Positions 54,301-62,243 of a stretch of 64,000 nt of DNA are shown in pieces (positions within the stretch are counted from its first letter, which is position 1; the number at the start of each line of letters is the position of its first letter). The translations under genes and the position numbers were made by a program. The notes under the pieces were generated by a model, which had not been told where the DNA came from, did no database searches, and saw only the letters and a program-made list of their open reading frames with translations. This DNA is from Lachnospiraceae bacterium (GTDB lineage: Bacteria; Bacillota; Clostridia; Lachnospirales; Lachnospiraceae). The stretch is from the NCBI GenBank assembly GCA_024690605.1, contig JAILOV010000032.1, forward strand, positions 1 through 64,000. Direction: 5' to 3'.

Positions 54301-54782
54301 TCTATCACGATTCCTTTGAGACCAGATCAAAAGAGATCCGGGATTATTATGAAGCTGAGGACTGGGAGAACTACACTATCAAAGTGCACGCCCTAAAGAG
54401 CAGTTCACGTCTCGTCGGCGCCATTCGGATGGGAGAGGCCGCCGAAGCGCTGGAGATGGCCGGGAAGCGTTCGGATGTCGATTTTATCAGGGAGCATCAT
54501 GACGCGCTGATGAAGGATTACCGGACTATCCATGATGAACTTGCCGCACAGTACGGGCCCGGAGACGATCTGCCCGAGATCCCCGCGGACACTCTGGGGG
54601 AGGCCTATGCGGCAATTGAAGAGTTCTCGCAGGCCAAAGACTATGAACTGGCGAAAATGGTCATGGACTCCCTTAAGGAGTTCCGGCTTCCCGCAGCGGA
54701 TGACGAACGCATGCGCGGCATACAGGAAAAACTCGCAAAAATGGACTGGGACGGGATCCTGGACATTCTGAAGGGGAGTTGA
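51354..54782 (+). CDS. Hybrid histidine kinase with receiver, DegV lipid-binding domain and Hpt domain
   Basis: The 1142-residue protein has about six membrane helices (about 25-180), HisKA with H218 (SMSHEIRTP), HATPase (DTGMGI, GTGLGLSI) and a receiver with D519 (VIFMDHLMPGMDG). Residues about 613-900 then match a DegV/EDD fold: SDLPDSIL, VDIDSEEL, TSDPPSQD, TLSTGSSREYA, and a segment near RRGHIKPLVNSILTTLW. DegV-family proteins (FakB) bind fatty acids. An Hpt domain follows (about 955-1040) with H1012 in KVHALKSSSRLVGA. A C-terminal helical tail completes it. The first DegV motif reads TSS where DST is usual, but the Thr/Ser carboxylate-binding positions look retained. ATG 51354 overlaps the previous stop. 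Confidence 0.88.
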   Translation: MKKTLRRFITAFADYIYDPTKSLKDRCFVVFAFCIDLSLIVNLVSGIVMHDSLFFILGVLAGGILYIAYVAYEVTHNKLFRARLISTLLLMFVLLPVMFFRRGGIYAGIPIAMLVGGYFIITILEGRLQRILCSLNGLIVLSCFVIAYFRPDLVTVYSTEMNYFNLILQFIMAAFDLTVMIAFKTKLIRKESELAEEKAREMEEMNRSQNRFFSSMSHEIRTPINTVLGLNEIILRQEDASEEIRKDAKNIQGAGRMLLALINDILDVSKIEAGKMDIVPVNYHVPSLLSEIVNMIWLKANEKGLEFQVDIDPNVPETLFGDEVRIKQILINLLNNAVKYTPSGSVSLHMECEFPGESDAILKLSVTDTGMGIKPEALPHLFDSFQRVDEEKNRHIEGTGLGLSIVKQLVELMGGEISVNSVYTQGSTFAVTLKQGIASDKRVGDLNIAGGAGGDAAEKFEHSFHAPEARILIVDDNEMNLQVEQKLLAGTEMVVDLAMSGADALSLTLRNRYDVIFMDHLMPGMDGITCFEQIRSQKGGLNCNIPVIVLTANAGGENIDLYNKTGFDGYLVKPVSGKQLEDMLLAHLPADKVMTSESSELTGSQISTASGYVKKRPVIVATSSMSDLPDSILSMLQVDTIPYTVTTGEGVFFDNVDIDSEELIRYMGDEHRFATSDPPSQDALVRFFSDELKKSHHLIYITLSTGSSREYAFVMEAAKTFDNVSVVNSENISSAAGILVMIAAKLVQQNLPVDRILSELEEAKKRIRCSFVIKSTDIMARRGHIKPLVNSILTTLWLRPVLREKNDKLGVDRFFIGSEKSCYEKYIRREFSGKVRPDTSFVFITYAGMSEEDLLWIEKLVRERGGFEHIIFQKASAGITSNCGDGTFGCLYLEAGDRNYGLASIFAKIEEDEERYESSLSIQEEDDDGEDAAVEHGTVAVPSESIEQEKAEKKWYEEIPGIDPAAALKNSGSEDAFLSVLKIYHDSFETRSKEIRDYYEAEDWENYTIKVHALKSSSRLVGAIRMGEAAEALEMAGKRSDVDFIREHHDALMKDYRTIHDELAAQYGPGDDLPEIPADTLGEAYAAIEEFSQAKDYELAKMVMDSLKEFRLPAADDERMRGIQEKLAKMDWDGILDILKGS

Positions 54783-54807
54783 AAAAAAGGCGAAAAAGAG
54801 ATAGAAT
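54779..54807 (+). promoter_or_regulatory. Promoter for the chemotaxis receptor gene
   Basis: TTGAAA (54779-54784), a 17-base spacer and TAGAAT (54802-54807). The -35 overlaps the stop codon of the DegV-containing kinase. A leader of about 33 bases carries GGGAGGAG before ATG 54847. Confidence 0.7.
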
Positions 54808-54846
54808 AGCATCGTGTTTTTGTTATTTCAGGGAGGAGTCATCACG

Positions 54847-56856
54847 ATGAAAAAGAGAAAATCGCTCAAATGGTCACTGCTTTCAAAGATCATCATCTAT
54901 GTCGCGATCCTGATCGTGATCATCACGCAGATCAGCATCAAGCTGGCCGCGGATAACATCGAATCGCTGACCTATAACATTCTTGCCAGAGAATCGGCGA
55001 CTTATGCCGCGGAGATCCACAGCTGGTGGCAGAGCATTGAGGAACGGGTGGGGCAGACAGCGAATGTCATCAAGAATGCTCCGGAAATGTCCTATGACGA
55101 CACGCTGACGATGCTCCTTGCGCTCACCAAAGACGATCCGGACTCTCAGGACATCTATATAGCCTACGGCGATGATTCGGTGTTCCTGGACGGCTCCGGC
55201 TGGATCCCGGACGACACCTTTGTCTTTACCGACAGACCCTGGTATCAGGGCGCTCTGGCCAAAAAGGGAGAAATCTATTCTTCGGAGCCCTATGTGGATG
55301 CTTCGACAAGCAAGACATGCCTTGCCTGTGCCGTCATGTTGAGCGACAACGTGATCCTGAGCAGCGATATCAACTTTGACAAGGTCGCGGAAAAGGTGAA
55401 GGGCTTTTCCTCCATCTCACCGGATGCCAAATACTACATCATCAACAAAGAGACCAAGGATATCCTGATCAGCAATGTGCCTGCCAGTGTCGGGCAGACG
55501 CTGATCAACACCACGGATCCTGTTGCCTCCGGTCTTTCCTCCGTGTTTGATTCGCTGAACACCGCTGCAACCGCTGACGGGAGCAAGGTGAAGACCGTCA
55601 AGACGTCCGCCGGCTCCATGATGTTCACGGCCACTGACATTACGGACACCTCATGGGTCGTGGTGAGTGCCGTTCCTTCTTCGCTCCTCAGCGACAGTAT
55701 CGTCAAGGTTATGATCATCACCTTTGCCAGCGCGATCCTGCTGCTCATCCTGCTCTCCATTCTTCTGTTCTTCAGCATCAGCAGAGCGATCAATCCGGTG
55801 ACCACGGTCACGGAACGCATCACGGACATCAGCAAGGGTGACTTCACCGTGACGCTCGTGCCGGAGGGCAACAACGAGATCACGACGCTCAGCGAGAGCC
55901 TGAACGGCTATATCGAGAAGATGCGGTCGACGCTGAACAGCCTGTCCGGTATTTCCGGAGAGATGAACAGCAGGGCGGGAGAGTGCTTCGATATCTCCCA
56001 CACGCTCTCAGACGCCAACCAGAATCAGGGCGAATCCATCGAGAAGCTCAATGACACATTGAACGGCATGAACGAATCCATCGAAGATATCGCACGCGCC
56101 GCTTCGGAGCTCGCCGACACATCGAGCCAGCTGGCCGGCAGCGCTGCGGATGTCCGGAGCCTCTGCGACGAGACCATGGAGGCCTCCGGCAAGGGCAAGA
56201 GCGAGATGGAAGCCATGACCAGAAACGTGAACACATTGAACGACACCATCGGCGAGCTCACCGCACTGATCAAGGTCACCGCCAAATCCGTCGAGGAGAT
56301 CACCGGGATCACGGCTACCATCAATGCCATTTCCGCACAGACAAACCTGCTCTCGCTCAATGCTTCCATTGAGGCGGCAAGAGCCGGTGAGATGGGCAAA
56401 GGCTTTGCGGTCGTCGCGCAGGAGGTCGGCATCCTCGCCAATCAGTCCTCCGAAGCCACCGATACCATCCGCAAGCTGATCGATGAGATCACGCAGAACA
56501 TTGAAGACATCAACAAGAAAGCGGATATCTGCGTCACCGACATGGATGCCTGCATCAGCGGCGTCGAAGGCGCCAACGAATCCTTCCGCACGATCTATGA
56601 GGATGTTGCCAAGGCGACCGAGGGGATCGTTGCGATCGCGAGCGGCATCGAACGCATCAACGACGTCGCCTCCAGCAACGCGACCACTACGCAGGAACAG
56701 GCTTCCAGTATCAACGAGGTGCTGGGCTTAAGCGATCAGATCGTGTCCGAGAACAACAAGCTTCGTGAGGAGACCGCAAATATCACGAGCATTTCCGAAA
56801 ACCTCAACCGGTATTCGGATGAGATCAATTCCGACCTGTCGCAGTATACGCTGTGA
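54847..56856 (+). CDS. Methyl-accepting chemotaxis protein with Cache sensor
   Basis: The 669-residue receptor has an N-terminal membrane helix (about 12-34), an extracellular double-Cache-like domain (about 35-285; [17 protein letters not shown] is typical), a second helix (about 290-315), a HAMP domain, and a cytoplasmic signalling domain with the hairpin tip [20 protein letters not shown] and [15 protein letters not shown]. It transmits ligand binding to CheA-CheW, although no che genes are in the window. ATG 54847 is 8 bases after GGGAGGAG; the frame extends back to GTG 54814 without a ribosome site. The gene has its own promoter. Confidence 0.95.
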   Translation: MKKRKSLKWSLLSKIIIYVAILIVIITQISIKLAADNIESLTYNILARESATYAAEIHSWWQSIEERVGQTANVIKNAPEMSYDDTLTMLLALTKDDPDSQDIYIAYGDDSVFLDGSGWIPDDTFVFTDRPWYQGALAKKGEIYSSEPYVDASTSKTCLACAVMLSDNVILSSDINFDKVAEKVKGFSSISPDAKYYIINKETKDILISNVPASVGQTLINTTDPVASGLSSVFDSLNTAATADGSKVKTVKTSAGSMMFTATDITDTSWVVVSAVPSSLLSDSIVKVMIITFASAILLLILLSILLFFSISRAINPVTTVTERITDISKGDFTVTLVPEGNNEITTLSESLNGYIEKMRSTLNSLSGISGEMNSRAGECFDISHTLSDANQNQGESIEKLNDTLNGMNESIEDIARAASELADTSSQLAGSAADVRSLCDETMEASGKGKSEMEAMTRNVNTLNDTIGELTALIKVTAKSVEEITGITATINAISAQTNLLSLNASIEAARAGEMGKGFAVVAQEVGILANQSSEATDTIRKLIDEITQNIEDINKKADICVTDMDACISGVEGANESFRTIYEDVAKATEGIVAIASGIERINDVASSNATTTQEQASSINEVLGLSDQIVSENNKLREETANITSISENLNRYSDEINSDLSQYTL

Positions 56857-56902
56857 CCCCGGGATGCCCTTTACGAGAGAATACCGAACGGGAACATGAC
56901 GG

Positions 56903-57460
56903 ATGCGGACAGCTGCGTGTCTTCCGGATAACAGTTACACAGAGATCCGATTACGGCGATATCGCGATGCACTTACCATCAGCGGTGCCGCCGTGATCGC
57001 TTTTTCCGTGTGGGACGTGCTGAAGGTCTATATCGGCCTTTTCCTGGGGGAAAAGACGCTTTCGGACTACTTTACGGATCTTCTTCCAAAGATCCGGATT
57101 CCGGAAGGGGTCCCCGAGGAAACCATGCAGATCGTTCTCTGGGTGGTTCTTCTGGCCGGCGTGATCGGCGTGAGCATCTTTATCCTCCTGTATCATCTCT
57201 ATATCGGCCTCAATGCCATGCAGGAGGGGCACCGTACCGTCAAAAAGAAAAAGATCGTCTATCTGGTCTGTGACGTGTTGAGCATCCTTTCCTCGGCAAC
57301 CGTTCTTTTTCAGAGCATCCGTGTATATTTTGTGGGCGGAGAGGACGCACGTCAGATCGGTCTGGCCACCCTGCTCGTGGAGTCAGCCTCCTTTCTGAAC
57401 TATGTCTATCTTTTCTATGTCGTGTTGAAGATCAGGATAACGGAGAGAAGTGCGTCATGA
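56903..57460 (+). CDS. Four-span membrane protein of unknown function
   Basis: The 185-residue protein has four predicted membrane helices (about 24-46, 72-95, 112-132 and 148-172), with a short basic cytoplasmic loop (TVKKKKIVY) after the second. I recognise no family. Its ATG is 46 bases after the chemoreceptor and the ribosome site is poor. The stop overlaps the next membrane protein gene by ATGA, so the two are probably co-expressed and may work as a pair. Confidence 0.68.
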   Translation: MRTAACLPDNSYTEIRLRRYRDALTISGAAVIAFSVWDVLKVYIGLFLGEKTLSDYFTDLLPKIRIPEGVPEETMQIVLWVVLLAGVIGVSIFILLYHLYIGLNAMQEGHRTVKKKKIVYLVCDVLSILSSATVLFQSIRVYFVGGEDARQIGLATLLVESASFLNYVYLFYVVLKIRITERSAS

Positions 57461-57987
57461 CAATCAGGCAGAGATTCCAGCAGGTGTTTGTCGGCGTGCT
57501 CATGCTTGCCTTTGGCGCTGTCATGATCGCCTATGACGAGGAATCTTATCCGTTCATCATCGCTCTGTATTCCCTGGCGCTGGAGTTACAAGGGTTCCGT
57601 CTGATCTGGTATTTCTTCACCATGGCCCGTCTCATGGTGGGCGGCAAGAGCATCCTGTACCGCGGCATCCTGTTCATCGATTTCGGCGTTTTCACGGGTT
57701 CCCTGGTGTTCGTGCCGCAGATCTATATCCTCATCTATCTTTCGGGAACACTCGCGCTTTCCGCAATGATCGATCTGCTCCGTTCCAGAGAAGCCAGAGC
57801 GATCCACAGCCCCTGGAAGCTCAAGACCTTTCAGGGAGCGGTCGAGCTCATCACCGCAGTCATCTGCCTGGTGTTTCTGCATTCCACCGCCATGGTGGTG
57901 GACATCTTTTCCGCTGTCTTTATCTTTTCCGGCGTGATGCGCATCGTCTCAGCCTTCCGGCGCATGCCGGTCATAACGGTCAGTTAG
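57457..57987 (+). CDS. DUF308-like membrane protein
   Basis: The 176-residue protein has six membrane helices arranged in short pairs with Gly/Phe-rich turns (FVGVLMLAFGAVMIAYD, FDFGVFTGSLVF region, VVDIFSAVFIFSGVMRI). This matches HdeD/DUF308-type proteins, small membrane proteins of unsettled role, some linked to acid resistance. Assignment rests on overall pattern. The gene overlaps the preceding membrane protein gene as ATGA and lies 13 bases before the DUF6765 gene. Confidence 0.65.
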   Translation: MTIRQRFQQVFVGVLMLAFGAVMIAYDEESYPFIIALYSLALELQGFRLIWYFFTMARLMVGGKSILYRGILFIDFGVFTGSLVFVPQIYILIYLSGTLALSAMIDLLRSREARAIHSPWKLKTFQGAVELITAVICLVFLHSTAMVVDIFSAVFIFSGVMRIVSAFRRMPVITVS

Positions 57988-58000
57988 GGGGAGGATTGCG

Positions 58001-59137
58001 ATGCAGGGCGATTTTCATTATTATGCCACCTATTGCGCAGCGGTTCTGGCCGGCTACACGCACGATGAGAGCCTGTCGGTCTGTCATGCCGCGCAGCTCG
58101 TTGATCACTGCTCGCGCAGCTTTTTGAAAAAGGTCGGCGGACCGGACGCTGCCGCCACAACGCAGCTTCAGCTGGAGCTGATGGATGCAAGGACAGACCG
58201 ACTGGGTCTCTGCGATATCACCAGGATCTGGGCATCGTTTCATTTTCTGCCGCGGGATCTGTATGCACCCGTCAAAAAGGGGTCCAAAAATTACAAAGAC
58301 AAGTACCGGCTGATCTGCGGGCCGAACGGGGATCTGCTCGTCGAAACGGTGACCCTTGCCAAAGACAGAGGACTTGCTGCCGCCGGGATCGCCATGCACG
58401 TGCTCGCCGACACCTGGGCACACACCTATTTTGCTGGAACGCCTTCACTCGTGATCAACAACACCGGCTATCATTTCTATGAGCTGATGCCACAGGAAGG
58501 CGGCGGTTTTGCACGCAGAAGAGTGGCTTTTTCGCACAACCCTTCGGCAAAGGAGGATCCCGAAAAAGGCGTCTATGTCGGCAGCGTTTATCAGTCTACC
58601 GAGAATTCGATCATGAATCTCGGTCACGGCAGAGCAGGACATCTCCCGGATTACAGCTACATCCGGTATGCCTATCTGCCCGCCTGGGGCGGTTACCGGG
58701 AGATCATCAAGGACAACCCGTCGGATTATGAGCACGCCTTCGCACAGATGGTCTATGCACTGCACTGGCTGCGTGACGGCAAAGAAGCTTTTGCCGCGGA
58801 CACCTATGCGGAGGATGTGATCGAGCCGCACCTGGACACGATCCGCGGGATCATCGACAGGAGACAGACGGATGCCTCCGATGACTGGAGAACTTTCGGT
58901 GAGCGACTGACCGGCGACAAGATCCCGGATTTTGATATGGATGCCCATGTGGCGGAATACCGAAACGCAGGAAGCATGTCAAAGCCCGATACATTCCTCG
59001 GAACCTTTTTTGATGCCGCGCACAGGCAGAAGAGCATGGTGACCACCCGTATCATGGCGTCCGGCAGCCGCCTGGCCGGCATTCCGCCGCGGAAAATGAC
59101 AAAGTCAACCGTCCATGCGGTCGAAATAAACGACTGA
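58001..59137 (+). CDS. DUF6765 family protein
   Basis: The 378-residue soluble protein starts with MQGDFHYYATYCAAVLAGY, the characteristic opening of DUF6765 proteins. A conserved His/Asp set is visible (FHYY, LVDHCS, HVLADTWAHTYF), reminiscent of zinc-dependent phospholipase C-like helical folds, so metal binding is plausible. No enzymatic activity has been assigned to the family as far as I know. There is no signal peptide. GGGGGAGGA precedes ATG 58001. The MscS gene begins 20 bases downstream. Confidence 0.78.
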   Translation: MQGDFHYYATYCAAVLAGYTHDESLSVCHAAQLVDHCSRSFLKKVGGPDAAATTQLQLELMDARTDRLGLCDITRIWASFHFLPRDLYAPVKKGSKNYKDKYRLICGPNGDLLVETVTLAKDRGLAAAGIAMHVLADTWAHTYFAGTPSLVINNTGYHFYELMPQEGGGFARRRVAFSHNPSAKEDPEKGVYVGSVYQSTENSIMNLGHGRAGHLPDYSYIRYAYLPAWGGYREIIKDNPSDYEHAFAQMVYALHWLRDGKEAFAADTYAEDVIEPHLDTIRGIIDRRQTDASDDWRTFGERLTGDKIPDFDMDAHVAEYRNAGSMSKPDTFLGTFFDAAHRQKSMVTTRIMASGSRLAGIPPRKMTKSTVHAVEIND

Positions 59138-59157
59138 TCATAGTCAGAGGAGGATTT

Positions 59158-60057
59158 ATGCTCAGATCATTCGGCAAGCTGATCGAAACACATATACAGG
59201 ATATCTGGGATTTTCTTTATGCAAATCCTTCGGTGATCATTCCGTTTCTTCTTTTTGTTTTTTTCGCGACACTGATCATCATCGCATTTTACATTTTTTT
59301 AGCCTGGGCCTGCTTCAAGATCAGCGGCAGAATTTTCCGTTCCGTGGAAAAGAAGAGAGGAAAAACGCTCCTGATCCAGTTCACGCAATATATCATCAAT
59401 CTCGTGATCATCCTGTTGTTTGTTGTGATCCCTCTGGGGGGCGACAAGATCAGCCAGTCCATTCTGGGAAGTGCCGCGGTGCTGGCCGCCGTGATCGGTT
59501 TTGCGGCACAGGACGTGATCCGCGATGTTCTTGCCGGTCTCCAGATCAGTTTTCACAAACCCTTTGATATCGGAGACCGGATCGAGCTTGAGGATGGGAC
59601 TGCCGGCATCGTCAACAGCATCACCATGCGGCATGTGGTGCTGACATTGATCGATACCGTCAAACTGATCATTCCCAACAGCAAACTGAACTGTCAGACC
59701 ATCCGGAATCTCAGTTATGACTATGTACCGCGATCGGCGGAATTCAGTTTTCCGGTCGCCTATGATACGGATATCAAAAAGGCCAAATCGGTGATATTTG
59801 ACGCAGTAAAGAACTGTGACTTGTCAATCCCGGGAAAGAAGGACGCAAACGGGGAGATGATCTATGCGCCGGTCTATTTTATCTCCATCGCAGACAGTGC
59901 GTTGATCATGAAGGTGACGGTGTACTTTGATCACAAAACTCCCACCGAGGTGCTCAAAGACGGCATCAATACCGGCGTCTTTGAAGCCCTTGCACAAGCA
60001 GGCATTTCGATCCCTTACCCGCACACCACGGTCATCATGCAGCAGACAGCAAATTAG
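59158..60057 (+). CDS. MscS-type mechanosensitive ion channel
   Basis: The 299-residue protein has three membrane helices (about 22-50, 72-92 and 96-120), a pore-lining third helix with VLAAVIGFAAQDVIRDVLAG, then the beta domain (FDIGDRIELEDGTAGIVNSI) and C-terminal alpha/beta region typical of MscS. It opens under membrane tension to release solutes during hypo-osmotic shock. Length and domain order are standard. AGAGGAGG precedes the ATG. Confidence 0.93.
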   Translation: MLRSFGKLIETHIQDIWDFLYANPSVIIPFLLFVFFATLIIIAFYIFLAWACFKISGRIFRSVEKKRGKTLLIQFTQYIINLVIILLFVVIPLGGDKISQSILGSAAVLAAVIGFAAQDVIRDVLAGLQISFHKPFDIGDRIELEDGTAGIVNSITMRHVVLTLIDTVKLIIPNSKLNCQTIRNLSYDYVPRSAEFSFPVAYDTDIKKAKSVIFDAVKNCDLSIPGKKDANGEMIYAPVYFISIADSALIMKVTVYFDHKTPTEVLKDGINTGVFEALAQAGISIPYPHTTVIMQQTAN

Positions 60058-60099
60058 TTTTCAGATCATTCACGGATGATTCTTCGGAAAGGACGGCAT

Positions 60100-60927
60100 A
60101 TGCGCAAACGATCACTCAGAACCCTGATCTCTCTTTCATTTATGACCCTGCTCACCGGCACGCTTTTTCTGTCTCCGGCAGCCGCCCTTCATACGGAGGC
60201 GGCGGTTAAATCCGTCCGCATCTGCCTGGATCCCGGACACGGTGGGGACGGGGACAACAATCACGGCGTGGAGCGCGAATATGACGGCAAAATGGTCATG
60301 GAAAAGGAGATCACGCTTAAGCTCGCCGAGTTCCTCAAAGAGGAACTCGTAAATTATCAGGGCGTCAAGGTGAGCATGACCAGAAAGAGCGACCGGAAGC
60401 TTAGCATTTCCTCCCGGATCAGCACGGCAAAGAAGCAGAACGCGGATTACCTGATCTCCCTGCACATCAATTCCGCCAACGACAGCGCGGACGCGGATAA
60501 AGTGAAGGGCTGCATGGTCCTGCTGCCGGCCAGCCGCTATCAGCCGAAGGGAACTAAGAGCAAGAGCATCTATGACGACTGCACCCGCATCGGTTCGGCC
60601 GTCGTAGCCAATCTCACGAATCTGGGACTTACCCTTTCTTCGGATCTGGACGCCGACAAAACGGGAGGTCTTGTGCGCCGCCCCTACACGATCGAAGCCG
60701 GTGCCACGAAAAATGTCAAGTACCCCGACGGCAGTTACTCGGATTATTACGGTCTGCTGCGACAGGGGGTGGAGGCCGGGATCCCGACCCTCATCATCGA
60801 GCACGCCTATCTGAGCAACGAGAGCGACTACCGGTCCTATCTCAGCGACGACGCAGCTCTTCGCACCCTTGCCCACGCCGACGCACAGGCGCTGGTGGAT
60901 GCACTGGAACTGAAAAAGAGGAAATAA
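60100..60927 (+). CDS. Secreted N-acetylmuramoyl-L-alanine amidase (Amidase_3)
   Basis: The 275-residue protein has a cleavable signal peptide (about 1-33, ending near AALHTEAAV) and one Amidase_3 domain. Zinc and catalytic residues are visible: the His of LDPGHGGD, the Glu of MEKEITLKLAEF, the His of LISLHINSAND and the Glu of LIIEHAYLSN. It cleaves the MurNAc-L-Ala bond of peptidoglycan outside the membrane. ATG 60100 is 6 bases after AAAGGA; ATG 60076 is in frame but upstream of that site. It is the second Amidase_3 in the window; this one is secreted, without a membrane-anchor linker. Confidence 0.92.
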   Translation: MRKRSLRTLISLSFMTLLTGTLFLSPAAALHTEAAVKSVRICLDPGHGGDGDNNHGVEREYDGKMVMEKEITLKLAEFLKEELVNYQGVKVSMTRKSDRKLSISSRISTAKKQNADYLISLHINSANDSADADKVKGCMVLLPASRYQPKGTKSKSIYDDCTRIGSAVVANLTNLGLTLSSDLDADKTGGLVRRPYTIEAGATKNVKYPDGSYSDYYGLLRQGVEAGIPTLIIEHAYLSNESDYRSYLSDDAALRTLAHADAQALVDALELKKRK

Positions 60928-60937
60928 CGGAGGTCTT

Positions 60938-62128
60938 ATGGCAGAACTGAAATGTCCGCACTGCGGGCAGAATTTCACGGTGGACGACACGGAGCTTTCT
61001 TCGATCATCAAACAGATCCGGGACAGCGAGTTTGACCGCGATCTGCATGACCGGTTGAAAGAACTGCAGAGCGGCTGGGAAGAGAAGCAGAAAGTGCAGG
61101 CGGCACAGATCCGCCTGGAGGCGCAGGAAAACCATGACAAGGAAATGCGGGAATTAAAAGATGCGCTGGAGCAGGCAAGAAACGAGCTCAGCACACTTAA
61201 GGAACGTCTGGCCGGGAGCAGCAATGAGCAAAAACTGGCTGTTCTGGAAGCCGTAAACCGCGTGGAAGAAGAGAAGCGCGGTCTGGAAAAGGAGCTCGTC
61301 ACGCAGAAGGACCGCTATCAGATCCTGCTGGATGAAAAGGACAGAGAGGTGCAACTCTACAAAGACATGAAGACCCGCATGTCCACCAAGATGGTCGGTG
61401 AGTCGCTGGAGCAGCACTGTGAGATCGAGTTCAACCGTCTGCGGGCAACGGCTTTCCGCAATGCCTATTTTGAAAAGGACAACGACGCCCGCACCGGCAG
61501 CAAGGGGGACTACATCTACCGCGAAACGGACGAGAACGGCGTGGAGCTGATCTCCATCATGTTCGAGATGAAGAACGAGATGGACACGACTGCGACCAAG
61601 CACAAAAACGAGGATTTCTTTAAGGAACTGGATAAGGACCGGCAGGAAAAACACTGCGAATACGCGGTGCTGGTCTCTCTGCTGGAAGCCGATAACGATC
61701 TCTACAACGCCGGGATCGTGGATGTCTCCTGGCGGTATGACAAGATGTATGTCGTGCGTCCGCAGTGCTTCATTCCGATCATCACGGTCCTGAGAAACGC
61801 GGCGTTCGCCGCACTGGAATACAAGCAGGCGCTGGCGCTTGAGAAGAACCAGAACATCGACATCTCGCGGTTTGAGGAAAACCTGCTGAAGTTCAAGAAC
61901 GATTTCGGCAGGAACTATGAGATCGCGCACGGGCATTTTGACAAAGCGATCGAGGAGATCGACAAGACGATCCAGCATCTGGAAAAGGTGAAAAAGGAAC
62001 TTCTGGGCTCCGACAGACAATTGGGTATCGCCAACGGCAAGGTGGAGGACATCACCGTCCGGCGTCTGACAAAAGACAATCCGACCATGCAGGCGATGTT
62101 CGCTCAGCAGAAAGAGGAGGAAGGATAA
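60938..62128 (+). CDS. DUF2130 domain protein
   Basis: The 396-residue protein has a short CxxC N-terminus (ELKCPHCGQNFTVDD), a long coiled coil (about 30-145) and a DUF2130 domain (about 150-330) with GDYIYRETDENGVELISIMFEMKNE and KNEDFFKELDKDRQEKHCEYAV regions. The acidic-plus-Lys pattern (FEMKNE, and YAVLVSLLE) resembles a restriction-like nuclease core, an inference shared for the family. A short C-terminal helical tail follows. GGAGG precedes the ATG. The upstream amidase ends 10 bases earlier, so they may share a transcript. Confidence 0.87.
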   Translation: MAELKCPHCGQNFTVDDTELSSIIKQIRDSEFDRDLHDRLKELQSGWEEKQKVQAAQIRLEAQENHDKEMRELKDALEQARNELSTLKERLAGSSNEQKLAVLEAVNRVEEEKRGLEKELVTQKDRYQILLDEKDREVQLYKDMKTRMSTKMVGESLEQHCEIEFNRLRATAFRNAYFEKDNDARTGSKGDYIYRETDENGVELISIMFEMKNEMDTTATKHKNEDFFKELDKDRQEKHCEYAVLVSLLEADNDLYNAGIVDVSWRYDKMYVVRPQCFIPIITVLRNAAFAALEYKQALALEKNQNIDISRFEENLLKFKNDFGRNYEIAHGHFDKAIEEIDKTIQHLEKVKKELLGSDRQLGIANGKVEDITVRRLTKDNPTMQAMFAQQKEEEG

Positions 62129-62210
62129 CGGTATCCCGCATCAAAAAATGAGCAGGGACAGATGGTTTTTTGAACAGCCTGTTGGCCGATCCGCATATAT
62201 CATAGGGATC

Positions 62211-62243
62211 ATGAAGCTGACAGGCACCCATAACGACCGATGA
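62211..62243 (+). promoter_or_regulatory. Possible 10-codon upstream ORF coupled to the MATE gene
   Basis: ATG 62211 follows ATAGGG and opens MKLTGTHNDR followed by TGA at 62241-62243, which overlaps the MATE ATG at 62240 as ATGA. The MATE start itself has no Shine-Dalgarno. This could supply ribosomes by re-initiation, but such a short frame can arise by chance. Confidence 0.25.

Noticed and set aside
60136-61302. Minus-strand Ser/Arg/Phe-rich frame opposite the amidase and DUF2130 genes
   Set aside because: Low-complexity product is the mirror of the coiled-coil codons of the DUF2130 protein.
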